From NCBI GenBank assembly GCA_023362775.1, contig JALMGJ010000001.1:90026501-90090500 (forward strand): a stretch of 64,000 nucleotides of DNA, in the 5' to 3' direction. Each line of letters begins with the position of its first letter. The stretch's first letter is position 1. This stretch comes from Charina bottae (Eukaryota; Chordata; Lepidosauria; Squamata; Charinaidae). Of the stretch, positions 60,401 through 64,000 are shown piece by piece. Made by a program: the position numbers and the translations under genes. The notes beneath the pieces are model-generated. The model did not search any database. It was not told the DNA's origin and saw only the letters and a program-made list of their open reading frames with translations.

Positions 60401-61321
60401 TTCCCAGAAGCTGGGGTCCCTGACGCACCCGTACAAGACAAGGGCTCTTTGCAACTGGTATCTGCATCCACGTGCCGTAGCTGCTCCTGGGCTGTGGAAG
60501 CCAGGAGCTGGACTAGTTTGTGGCTGGTAGCCTGCAAACACTTGCTGTCACCCTCTGAGAGTCTGTCACTACCATGCAGCAAGCTAGAATCCAAGGGCTT
60601 GCTGTCACTGGAGCTGTTGTCAGAGTGGGTCATGCTGCACAGAATGGAGGAGATCTCCTTGCTGTCTTTTGGCTCTGTTTTCATGGGTGGTATGTTCATC
60701 CTGCTGGGGGAGTTCTGGTTGCTCAACTGCCGCAGGACAGGAGGGGGCGTGGAATAGCCCACTGGAGGGCTAGGCCCGTCAGTCAATCCCTGCATGGAGT
60801 TTAATGGGGTGCCTGGATATGGCCTGTTGCTGACAGCACTGCTGCCACCACAACTGCCCACAATGCCCACTGGGGAGTGTGTGGAGGGCATAGTGGGAGA
60901 GAATGGGTTGCTTGGCATTCTAGGCCGATGCACAAGTCCAGGGCTTACTCGATGTCTTGGAGACATAAACTGTGGCGGGGTGACCCCAGGGCTGTTCATT
61001 GGAGAGCTACTGATGTTTATAGCATGGGTACTGTTCTGAGGACCAGCTTGTCCCTGGCTTAAGGCAACATTAGCTCCCATCTGGCTTCCAGGTGAACATC
61101 CGTAATTGGTTTGGCTGGTAGCAGCATTGCTATTACCATGCAGGCTGGATCCTGGTTGGTGGCTTGTGTTGGCGGTTAACATGCTACCATTGGAGGGAGG
61201 CAGAGGCGACGGCAGCGGTACACCCTGTCCTGGAGAGATGCTGGGGTTCAGCGAGGGACTGACATGGGGAAGAGGCATTGCAGAGTTAGTGTTCTCTTGA
61301 GGCGACAGGGTGCTGTGTTCT
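22110..61321 (-). CDS. NCOA1: NCOA1 (SRC-1), nuclear receptor coactivator 1, C-terminal part
   Basis: NCOA1 binds ligand-loaded nuclear receptors through LXXLL boxes and recruits CBP/p300 and arginine methyltransferases to chromatin. Twelve minus-strand exons are present: 61321-59980, 54953-54782, 50528-50343, 46831-46705, 38028-37860, 34561-34244, 33240-33139, 30706-30304, 29530-29356, 28723-28540, 26867-26781 and 22277-22110. Their 3433 nt keep one frame (one leading base, 1143 codons, stop). LXXLL boxes are LVQLL (60516-60502), LHRLL (60342-60328) and LRYLL (60153-60139), with AD1 at 38028-37860. The protein ends S-L-L-Q-Q-L-L-T-E as in SRC-1a, which separates it from NCOA2 and NCOA3. The bHLH-PAS half lies beyond the right edge. 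A 62-residue insert from exon 50528-50343 is absent from human NCOA1 as I know it. Confidence 0.95.
23470..23600 (+). mobile_element. Possible LINE 3' tail fragment
   Basis: 'cccattctggattttataat' resembles 'cattccatcttggattttat' in the LINE end at 1-425. Only this short similarity supports it. Confidence 0.35.
23905..24141 (-). mobile_element. tRNA-derived SINE (type 2), nearly complete
   Basis: The reverse complement of the 7026-7283 family. It has 'gagccagtttggtctagtgg' at its upper end, 'gggcgggac'-type B box text, 'tgaggtgagttgggctgaga' and 'aataactcaaggctgcgaac'. It lies in NCOA1's last intron. Confidence 0.78.
24142..25379. other. NCOA1 last intron, no clear feature
   Basis: AT-rich. 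The open frame 24595-24837 has hydrophobic stretches but no family resemblance, no splice context and no codon bias. I do not treat it as a gene. Confidence 0.4.
25380..26040 (+). mobile_element. CR1-like LINE ORF2 relic
   Basis: The translation near 25430 gives M-K-A-N-K-L-K-L-N-L-G-K-I-E-L, the thumb motif of CR1/L2 reverse transcriptases. Further on, 25870-25930 gives D-G-L-L-C-C-like text and 'Y-L-Q-N-A-L-L' near the C-terminus. Many stops and shifts break it. Confidence 0.55.
26781..26867 (-). CDS. NCOA1: NCOA1 exon, 29 codons
   Basis: The acceptor is TGCTTTCAG|GTA and the donor GCACAG|GTCAGT. It encodes V-N-D-P-S-L-R-P-T-G-L-Y-C-N-Q-L-S-S, then D-L-L-K-T-E-A-D-G-A-Q. Human reads I-N-D-P-A-L-R-H-T-G-L-Y-C-N-Q-L-S-S-T-D-L-L-K, so one Thr is missing here. 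Phase 0 on both sides. Confidence 0.95.
27711..28147. mobile_element. Degenerate hAT-like element
   Basis: The right end 'gggacatctggtcaccctaa' is the classic amniote terminal repeat. The left end 'cgatcagatttcc' is its weak inverted match. The ends also resemble those of the 10881-11743 element (taggctgaccata). No convincing 8-bp duplication. Confidence 0.5.
28540..28723 (-). CDS. NCOA1: NCOA1 exon, N-rich/M-rich region
   Basis: The acceptor is CAAATGCAG|T and the donor GAGCAG|GTCAGT. One leading base plus 61 codons encode G-M-Y-N-N-M-S-I-T-V-S-M-A-G-G-N and L-Q-M-P-G-M-N. Human has G-V-Y-N-N-M-S-I-T-V-S-M-A-G-G-N. Part of activation domain 2. Confidence 0.96.
29356..29530 (-). CDS. NCOA1: NCOA1 exon, P/S/Q-rich region
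   Basis: The acceptor is GTTTTCAG|GA and the donor AACAA|GTAAG. It encodes M-G-Q-Q-G-E-A-A-F-A-P-S-L-S-P and T-P-G-Y-Q-S-P-D-M-K-T-W-Q-Q-G, matching human E-A-N-F-A-P-S-L-S-P and S-G-Y-Q-S-P-D-M-K-A-W-Q-Q-G. Two leading and two trailing split-codon bases. Confidence 0.96.
29531..30303. other. NCOA1 intron, no feature seen
   Basis: Unremarkable AT-rich intron between two conserved exons. I saw no repeat with recognisable ends. Confidence 0.5.
30304..30706 (-). CDS. NCOA1: NCOA1 exon, glutamine-rich domain
   Basis: The acceptor is CCTCCTCCTCAG|CCC and the donor GATCAG|GTGTGT. 134 codons plus one base encode L-N-A-Q-M-L-A-Q-R, Y-S-Q-Q-H-R-Q-R-Q-L-M, S-F-G-N-N-L-P-P-S, F-P-P-N-Y-G-T-N-P-G and G-G-Q-F-G-S-N-M-N-P-Q-M-Q-Q-N. 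This Q-rich block belongs to activation domain 2 and the region contacted by arginine methyltransferases in SRC proteins. Confidence 0.97.
30707..33138. other. NCOA1 intron, no feature recognised
   Basis: About 2.4 kb with a purine-rich run next to the exon (30710-30735, the polypyrimidine tract on the gene strand). Otherwise unique-looking sequence with no recognised repeat. Confidence 0.45.
33139..33240 (-). CDS. NCOA1: NCOA1 exon, 34 codons
   Basis: The acceptor is TTGTCTCTAG|ATG and the donor CCTCAG|GTAAAT. It encodes M-I-H-Q-N-R-Q-A-I-L-N-Q-F-A-G and G-M-Q-Q-Q-I-T-P-Q. Human has L-I-H-Q-N-R-Q-A-I-L-N-Q-F-A-A. The first ATG is internal, not a start. Confidence 0.96.
33729..33925. mobile_element. 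Sauria-type SINE fragment next to an L1-like tail
   Basis: 33729-33831 is the minus-strand tail end of a Sauria SINE ('ggtaaaggttccccctgcac' to 'gttgtccgaagac'). It stops abruptly. From 33839 the plus strand reads like an L1 3' tail ('tttgtattgttttgatcttg', then a-rich). The abrupt join suggests a recombination or a template switch. Confidence 0.6.
34244..34561 (-). CDS. NCOA1: NCOA1 exon, 106 codons
   Basis: The acceptor is TCTTGAACAG|GGA and the donor CAGCAG|GTGAGT. It encodes G-G-G-L-E-A-L-T-E-R-F-Q-P-Q-Q, S-P-T-A-N-L-P-G-A-F, G-M-Q-P-R-Q-A-L-N-R-P-P and L-R-L-Q-L-Q-Q-R-L-Q-G-Q-Q-Q. All have close human counterparts. Confidence 0.97.
34700..34790 (-). mobile_element. LINE 3' tail fragment
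   Basis: 'gaaggctgcccaactcc' and 'ctgggcagcttacat' resemble the small hairpin of LINE 3' ends, inverted. Short and weak. Confidence 0.4.
34791..36360. other. NCOA1 intron, no clear feature
   Basis: AT-rich intron. Around 36050-36200 the words 'gttgaaacgtttcgctgctt' and 'agcttcttcagtctg' resemble a Penelope-like terminus of another subfamily, but too little is left to call it. Confidence 0.4.
36362..36765 (+). mobile_element. Sauria-type SINE, with a nested insertion
   Basis: A full-length copy flanked by 13-bp ctatcacgttagt repeats. The tRNA-like head is split at 'gaagattg' by a ~68-bp insert, after which 'caagttcggaggttcgaatt' continues the B-box region. The tail is 'ggtacctttaccttt'. Confidence 0.87.
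36413..36480 (+). mobile_element. Ultra-short LINE tail inserted in the SINE
   Basis: 'ggggggagatgggcggtgat' plus 'ataagttagaaatataaata' and (aaat)n is the last ~65 bp of the L2/CR1-like 3' UTR. A 7-bp aagattg repeat stands on both sides, the mark of target-primed insertion. Confidence 0.78.
36905..37600 (+). mobile_element. L2/CR1-like LINE C-terminal relic, interrupted
   Basis: The translation gives Q-F-K-V-L-V-L-T-C-K-G and S-Q-Y-L-T-K-L-I-F-P-Y-I-P, typical of the end of CR1/L2 ORF2. The copy is split by a hAT element at 37044-37216. The last part (37380-37630) is an AT-rich 3' tail. Confidence 0.6.
37044..37216. mobile_element. Nonautonomous hAT element, 173 bp
   Basis: Ends caggggtccccaaccc and gggttggggaccattg are inverted repeats. 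Flanking octamers ctctaaag and gtctaaag differ by one base. The interior has 'aggaaccgggccgcac' and 'ccgtggaaaaattgtcttcc', known from an amniote-wide hAT family. Confidence 0.8.
37860..38028 (-). CDS. NCOA1: NCOA1 exon, AD1 (CBP/p300-binding) region
   Basis: The acceptor is TTCCTACAG|C and the donor GTCCAG|GTAGTG. It encodes Q-L-D-E-L-L-C-P-P-T-T, K-A-L-L-E-Q-L-V-S-F-L-S-G-K-D and E-L-A-E-L-D-R-A-L-G-I-D-K-L-V-Q. These helices fold with the CBP NCBD domain. One of the most conserved stretches in the gene. Confidence 0.98.
38560..39405 (+). mobile_element. RTE/BovB-like LINE ORF2 relic with (AATC)n tail
   Basis: The translation shows N-I-N-N-L-C-Y-A-D-N-T-T (the RT Y-A-D-D box with the second D changed to N), then L-Y-G-S-K-S-W-T-L-K-K and D-A-F-E-L. 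Several stops break it. It ends 'gtcgaaaacgacttgatggc' followed by (aatc)n to about 39405. The decayed Y-A-D-N box makes it inactive. Confidence 0.8.
39575..41700 (+). mobile_element. Ty3/gypsy LTR-retrotransposon pol relic
   Basis: Fragments of pol appear in order on the plus strand with stops and frame shifts. 39625 has Y-P-D-V-F-E-G-L. 39858-40076 carries L-D-P-K-D-L-N-E-D and F-T-I-L-D-E-K-D-S-Y-W-Q-V, the RT fingers and palm. A-D-D is at 40148-40156. An RNase H part near 40800-41050 includes V-Q-A-D-A-S and V-H-S-D-H-K. An integrase zinc-binding part ends C-P-Q-C-Q near 41600. No LTRs were seen. A SINE (40281-40527) sits inside. Confidence 0.8.
40281..40527 (-). mobile_element. Sauria-type SINE with internal deletion
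   Basis: Minus-strand copy from 'ggtaaagtaaaggttccccc' to 'ctgagccaccacgcc'. The middle third is missing after 'ggggccggtgctc'. An 11-bp agtgtaagata repeat flanks it. It entered the Ty3/gypsy relic, so it is younger than that element. Confidence 0.83.
41953..42266 (-). mobile_element. Sauria-type SINE
   Basis: Minus-strand copy from 'ggtaaaggtaaaggttcccc' to 'gacaagcctggcatctta'. The last 20 or so head bases are missing, and flanking repeats are unclear. Confidence 0.8.
42460..42680 (+). mobile_element. Diverged tRNA-derived SINE (type 2 or MIR-like)
   Basis: 'gctggtggttagagagatgg' and 'gacctgggttcaaat' look like A and B boxes. 'gggaccagtcactatctctc' and 'cctcacagggttcttgtgag' follow the type 2 body. 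An old copy. Confidence 0.55.
42681..44304. other. NCOA1 intron, no recognised feature
   Basis: The open frame at 43114-43305 and the pyrimidine-rich stretch 43495-43560 have no identified origin. No exon was found. Confidence 0.4.
44305..45289 (-). mobile_element. Penelope-like retroelement with 340-bp inverted arms
   Basis: Arms 44339-44678 and 44950-45289 are exact in length (340 bp each) and differ at only a few bases, for example a g/a change in 'ggaactgccaaggagagt'. The 271-bp centre codes the endonuclease in the minus direction. The lower side runs on to ~44305 through 'ttgtagctcagggttgaact', the same end seen at 56720-56770. The element is therefore a 5'-truncated copy whose 5' side is an inverted 3' terminus, a structure known for Penelope-like insertions. 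Confidence 0.85.
44413..44949 (-). pseudogene. Partial GIY-YIG endonuclease of the Penelope-like element
   Basis: The minus frame carries Y-V-G-Q-T-G-R-R-L-A-E-R-I-H-E-H, the YIG half and catalytic Arg of the GIY-YIG fold. Later come F-N-W-E-T-V-S-I-L and E-F-L-E-A-W-H, then I-N-R-H, expected near the metal-binding Glu. The first (GIY) half and the whole reverse transcriptase are missing. The frame continues into the left arm and ends at 44413. The mirrored plus-strand frame 45003-45215 arises from the right arm. Confidence 0.8.
46527..46552. repeat. (GT)n microsatellite
   Basis: About 13 perfect GT units followed by 'acgcacacacata'. It lies 150 bp past the end of the NCOA1 exon at 46705-46831, inside the downstream intron. 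Confidence 0.95.
46705..46831 (-). CDS. NCOA1: NCOA1 exon, LPELEL region
   Basis: The acceptor is TCTACCCCAG|GA and the donor AGATGA|GTAAGT. Two leading bases, 41 codons and two trailing bases encode L-P-E-L-E-L-G-V-T-D-H-Q-F-G-Q-P-A and G-E-Q-I-P-W-A-D-N-S. Human has L-P-E-L-E-L-E-A-I-D-N-Q-F-G-Q-P-G and G-D-Q-I-P-W-T-N-N-T. It is easily missed because its frame is short. Confidence 0.95.
46970..49910. other. NCOA1 intron, no recognised feature
   Basis: About 2.9 kb without a clear repeat end, exon or gene. Open frames (47041-47284, 47625-47870, 48723-48926) overlap on both strands and carry no family motif. Confidence 0.45.
49913..50140 (+). mobile_element. Diverged tRNA-derived SINE (type 2)
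   Basis: 'actagtttggtctaatgatt' and 'ggtcttggttcaaattg' are worn A and B boxes. 'ttgggcaaatcactatctct' follows the body, ending in (aat)n near 50125. Confidence 0.6.
50343..50528 (-). CDS. NCOA1: NCOA1 extra exon, 62-residue insert
   Basis: The acceptor is CTGTTCTAG|CT and the donor ATACTG|GTATGT. The exon is 186 nt (two leading bases, 61 codons, one trailing), and its phases fit both neighbours exactly. It encodes G-Q-G-M-Q-A-G-R-S-P-F, L-R-T-A-P-F-P-A-T-N-G-S-S-P and P-G-P-T-P-F-Q-P. Human NCOA1, as I recall it, goes straight from S-R-L-N to R-L-P-E-L-E-L. A similar G-A-G-P-F-P-P-I-R-N-S-S-P run occurs in NCOA2. Confidence 0.85.
50529..51429. other. NCOA1 intron, no feature seen
   Basis: AT-rich intron. 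Nothing recognisable apart from a short direct repeat 'tctataaaatagactttata' near 51195. Confidence 0.45.
51430..51910. other. GC-rich block of unknown origin
   Basis: Base composition changes abruptly from AT-rich intron to C/G-rich sequence ('cctcctcctcctcagctgat', 'gggccccctccctccaggga'). Open frames of 80-205 codons overlap in several frames, as expected from composition. No transposon ends or splice sites with coding support. It may be an internal regulatory element or an old repeat. Confidence 0.4.
52975..53236 (-). mobile_element. tRNA-derived SINE variant with (TTTTA)n tail
   Basis: The head is 'agaaccagtttggtatagcg' on the minus strand, the body 'agctgggtgaccttaggc'. The end is 'ggacttgtccatgtagtcac' as in 11797-12034, then a pentanucleotide repeat (attttattttat) at 52975-53010. 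Confidence 0.75.
53395..53529. mobile_element. Palindromic hAT MITE, 135 bp
   Basis: The whole element is two ~60-bp inverted arms. Ends are cagggttcctcaacctcagc and its complement. Exact 8-bp duplications ttctagtc occur at 53387-53394 and 53530-53537. The arms carry 'ccattttaagatgtgtgg', a very frequent squamate word. Confidence 0.9.
53760..54780. other. NCOA1 intron, no recognised feature
   Basis: AT-rich; a short LINE-tail-like phrase 'actgtaaattgccttgagtc' stands at 53808. Otherwise nothing seen. Confidence 0.4.
54782..54953 (-). CDS. NCOA1: NCOA1 exon, 57 codons
   Basis: The acceptor is TCTCCCTTCAG|TTT and the donor GAGCT|GTATGT. It encodes F-A-S-D-L-E-Q-V-L-P-S-L-E-K-S-A-Q-L and I-T-I-K-S-E-I-L-S-P-S-L-Q. 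Human has F-T-A-D-L-D-Q-F...L-P-T-L-E-K-A-A-Q-L and V-T-I-K-S-E-I-L. I-K-S-E fits the SUMOylation consensus. The last base (T) is the first base of the split codon. Confidence 0.95.
55343..55392. repeat. (GACA)n/(CA)n microsatellite
   Basis: Compound repeat of five or so gaca units passing into (ac)n in an NCOA1 intron. Confidence 0.95.
55393..56630. other. NCOA1 intron, no clear feature
   Basis: AT-rich intron; a small run of 'ataatcttgataatcctgat' near 56301-56340 is a local tandem repeat. No exon or transposon end recognised. Confidence 0.4.
56631..56770 (+). mobile_element. Penelope-like element terminus with hammerhead-like core
   Basis: A sense copy of the Penelope-like 3' region, from 'gcaagtcccactcccttttc' to 'tattctcttcgattggtacc'. 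It carries ctgaaga (56654-56660), a stem-loop with ttgcc and ggcaa arms, and gaaacgtc (56680-56687). It is the cleanest copy and shows where the family 3' end lies. Confidence 0.8.
56828..56942. mobile_element. Small hAT MITE, 115 bp
   Basis: Ends cagtgtttctcaaccttggc and 'gccaaggttgagaaacacca' are inverted repeats. Exact octamers gcttagag flank it at 56820-56827 and 56943-56950. It belongs to the same general family as 53395-53529 ('ccaactcccagaattcccca'). Confidence 0.88.
57640..57970 (-). mobile_element. Sauria-type SINE, full length
   Basis: A minus-strand copy from 'aaaaaggtaaaggttccccc' to 'cgctgagccaccacgc', with head and tail intact. Flanking 'ccattcttta' repeats are present at both ends. 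Confidence 0.87.
58415..58432. repeat. Poly-C run (18 nt)
   Basis: Eighteen C in a row; a G-run of 13 follows on the same strand at 58577-58589. Run length may be inexact in assemblies. Confidence 0.9.
58590..59979. other. NCOA1 intron, no recognised feature
   Basis: About 1.4 kb of intron downstream of the long exon. No exon, SINE or transposon end that I recognise. Confidence 0.45.
59980..61321 (-). CDS. NCOA1: NCOA1 long exon with the three receptor boxes
   Basis: The acceptor is TTCTTGACTCAG|A and the donor GGACAG|GTGGGT. One base plus 447 codons. The first half is S/P/N-rich with M-N-S-P-G-V-T-P-P-Q-F-M-S-P-R-H-R-V-S-P. The receptor interaction domain follows: H-K-L-V-Q-L-L (60516-60502 for LVQLL), K-I-L-H-R-L-L-Q-E and Q-L-L-R-Y-L-L. 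K-T-E-P-K is a likely SUMO site. Each LXXLL helix docks into the AF-2 groove of an agonist-bound receptor. Confidence 0.98.
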
Positions 61322-62204
61322 CTGAGTCAAGAAAAAGAAAAGAAAAAATGCAGTTGGTGAAAAAAAATACAGCCCCCCCGCCCCGCTGGAGGAACTTGAT
61401 TATTTTATGATGTGTCCTTTCAGAAGGGGAAGTGCAAAAATAATATATACATGAGAAAGATTTTATATACATAACTTGCAAGAAAAGTAAGGTTTTGCTG
61501 GCTTCTTGTGTGTGGTCAAATCAGTGGCTACTATTATGTACTTCCTCACATAATATTATTTTATGCATGGGCCTGGTCACCATGAGAAATATTCCAAAAG
61601 GGCTCCAATTCAGGAATCAAAAGCCCAAACGCAAACCGCAAATTCATTCCCCCACCCCTCAAAAAGTGAAGGAAAGCCTTCAAAACATTCAGGTCTGAAC
61701 TTCAGTTTAGGATGGTATCAAATCCAGAGCTTATCTTGGTAGGTTTCTCAGACATAGGTCCTCCCACCTTGCCAAAACTGTTGGTGTCAGGTTTGACTCC
61801 CAGCCACAAAATAATGGCTATTCTTTCAGTTGCAACCTTCCATCCACAAACTGTAGCTCCCTCTCCATTAAATGGCATACATCTGGGCCGTGCACTCCTT
61901 GAAATAGCTCTGGGAGTAGTTATTTTTCAAGGATGTGAACGAGCTAGGTCAAATGTCTGCCTAAAAAGAAATTAGTATATCAAATTAGCAGCATGTGAAG
62001 GCAATTAAGAACACGTCAATGTGCAAATTCATCTTACCAAGCTAAAAGAAAATATGTAGCAAGTTGGAAAAGGTTGGACTACTGAAGGAACTGGGCAGGA
62101 AAATGGCAAGACAGATTTTAATCCTAGCCAGGAAGGTTTATATTTGTAATTTTTGTAAAAGTTTTTGTACAAAAATTGTAATTGTTTGTACTTGTGTTTC
62201 TACA
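61322..62204. other. NCOA1 upstream intron, no recognised feature
   Basis: Intron sequence 5' of the long exon. Nothing recognised. Confidence 0.4.
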
Positions 62205-62282
62205 AGGTAATATTTATTTATTATTTATTACATTTATATCCCGCCCATCTCCCTCACAAGGAGGGACCCTAGGCGGTTTCTA
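62205..62282 (-). mobile_element. L2/CR1-like LINE 3' tail, inverted
   Basis: (ttta)n followed by 'tttatatcccgcccatctcc' and 'ggagggaccctaggcggttt' is the LINE tail on the minus strand. Confidence 0.65.
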
Positions 62283-62694
62283 ATAACGTTTCTGTAACAG
62301 AACCTGAAAGTAAAACACTAAGAATGAATGCAGGAAATACATCATGATTTGGACCTCCTTCTCATGCAACAAGCCAGGGGGGGAAACGGCTGGTGCAGGT
62401 ACTCCCTTAAGACAGACAATGAGCCTGAAAAAACCTCCATGGCTGACTAGCAGGTAGCAAGCAAGCACAAATCACTGTTGAAATTTCGTATGTTTGGAAA
62501 TGGCTGTTCCTCTCCGATTACCAGGAAGCCCAATGCATGACCTTTCCCTGGTGATTTTTCTGGGAAACTCGAAAGTGCAGTAAGATATTCTTCAAAGCAG
62601 CTTTCCCAGAGGTTTAACCAGAGGTACTATCTAGCCAGTCTGCTTCAGATCACACAGACCCAATGTTAATTTTTTTCTAAAAAATTCATCCAGG

Positions 62695-63190
62695 GCATTA
62701 GGAAGCACGCACGGATCCACTGTCCTGCCAGCACTTGGCCGCCAAAGCCATCACCCTGCGGCAAAAGAAGTGGTGGTTCTCAGCCCAACCTGGCAAGCCT
62801 GCAGTCCCTAACGGTGTGGTGGCTGCTGCCTGGGCAGCCAGCACGGCCTTCACCTTTGCCTTCTGTCTCCTGCAGGTCTTCTCCAGCAGCTGCAGTTGGG
62901 AGACTTGGCACGGGCTCTTCTGCAGTGGGCAAAGGTCTTTCTCTCCCAGTACTTCTGTAATGCTGGTGCTCCCCACCCTCCAGCTGCCACTATCCCTGCC
63001 ACTGGCCACAGCTCCCTCTTGCCTCCAAGCAGCCCAGTCATGCAGCCCCAGAAAGCCCAGAGGCTGCTGCTGCTGCTGCTGCTGGCATCACCGCCTCCAC
63101 TCAGGGGATGGCATGGCCACTGCGCTTCTTTCTCCAACTTTGGGGTGATGAGCCAGGAAGAGGACCAGTTGTGGCCCAATTTACATAATA
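62695..63190. other. GC-rich block of unknown origin
   Basis: About 500 bp of GC-rich, CpG-poor sequence in AT-rich intron, with a short (gct)n run near 63063-63081. Long overlapping frames on both strands are compositional. No splice-supported exon and no hit to a family that I know. Confidence 0.4.
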
Positions 63191-64000
63191 CCCCTCGATT
63201 CAGGATCCTTATACATTTCTCTTCCACTTAAAGGGATGCAAAGTCACTCTCAAAACTTACAATAGACTTGGTCACACACTGCATTTTCTCGGACAGGGGA
63301 GAGGCTCTCTTAGAGTTGAAAAAATGGGTTGAGGTGCTTCCACCTATTTTTTGGGCTCAGTGTGTTCTAGACAAAGTTTTCTTTGTAATCACATATCAAA
63401 TTTTAGAGGGACTCTACACATAATCACCTTTCATTTGTACCTTCTCATGCGTTTCCACAGCTTCCTTTGTTTTGTTTGCTTTTGCACTCACACAGATATT
63501 AAGGGGGAAAAGACAGAATAGACACACAATATCTTTTCACTGTTGATGTTTGCAGCCCTCCATGCAGAAACACTCATATCAATAATAACTGAAAGCATAC
63601 GGTACATAGATACATACCAAAGACTGCTTATCAGAAACAAAGCTATGCAGAATAAACACGCTGGAAACTCTGCTCACACACCATCTTCACCTTGGACAAA
63701 TTTGCAGTTTGTTTCTATTCTGCATTACATGCTTTCTACTAGTTTGAAGGTGTTGCAAAGGAAGAAGCAGCTTGTTTGAACAGTCTCTTTCATATTCCCT
63801 CAATGCATTCTCTTCCCATGCAACCCAATTATCTCCCCTCCCCAAGCCCCCATAATGGGAAAGAGAAGTAAGCTAAGAAAGTACTACTTAAGGTTGAGAG
63901 AAGGAGAAGAGAGAGAGGGAAGAGGCCGAAGAAAGATTAGGCATCTATTTCTTTCCATTACTCTTCGAAGGCACTCGCATAGCTCTTTTGAGATTAGATA
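63191..64000. other. NCOA1 intron, no recognised feature
   Basis: Unremarkable intron up to the window edge, ending in a purine-rich stretch (63890-63935). The preceding NCOA1 exon must lie beyond 64000. Confidence 0.4.

Noticed and set aside
22110..61321. Assignment to NCOA2 or NCOA3
   Set aside because: The terminal S-L-L-Q-Q-L-L-T-E, the L-P-E-L-E-L region and linkage to PTRHD1 and CENPO are specific to NCOA1.
62735..63231. Frames of 103-137 codons with Ala, Ser and Cys runs on both strands
   Set aside because: They are compositional, without splice sites in a matching phase or any recognised family.

Overview
The window is vertebrate nuclear DNA, and its repeats point to a squamate reptile (lizard or snake). 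It carries several copies of a tRNA-headed SINE of the Sauria type, RTE/BovB LINE pieces, L2/CR1-like and L1 LINE relics, Penelope-like retroelement ends, hAT-type DNA transposons with exact 8-bp target-site duplications, and a decayed Ty3/gypsy element. The species cannot be fixed from the sequence alone.

Three protein-coding genes are present. CENPO (minus, coding exons 1228-14854) encodes an inner-kinetochore subunit. PTRHD1 (plus, 16034-17837) encodes a small PTH2-family protein. NCOA1 (minus, 22110-61321, continuing beyond the right edge) encodes a nuclear-receptor coactivator; only its C-terminal 1143 or so residues are here. CENPO and PTRHD1 are head-to-head around a CpG-rich shared promoter (about 15350-16033). 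PTRHD1 and NCOA1 are tail-to-tail. From memory, this order and orientation match the human CENPO-PTRHD1-NCOA1 block on chromosome 2p.

All splice junctions were read by eye and checked by phase. CENPO joins six coding exons into 314 codons plus stop. PTRHD1 joins two exons into 122 residues. NCOA1 joins twelve exons in a continuous frame, with three LXXLL boxes in the long exon (59980-61321), the CBP/p300-binding AD1 region (37860-38028), the Q-rich C-terminal region and a terminal LXXLL motif (22119-22133).

The rest is intron or intergenic sequence shaped by transposons. The main clusters are 1.5-8 kb (LINE and SINE), 9.6-14.4 kb (Penelope palindrome, an 863-bp hAT element, a MITE pair), 33.7-42.7 kb (nested LINE, SINE, hAT and Ty3/gypsy relics) and 44.3-45.3 kb (a Penelope-like element with 340-bp inverted arms around a partial GIY-YIG endonuclease). 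The most notable points are an extra in-frame NCOA1 exon whose skipping would create a stop codon, and hammerhead-ribozyme-like cores in the Penelope termini. I saw no CRISPR array, rRNA gene or free-standing tRNA gene.
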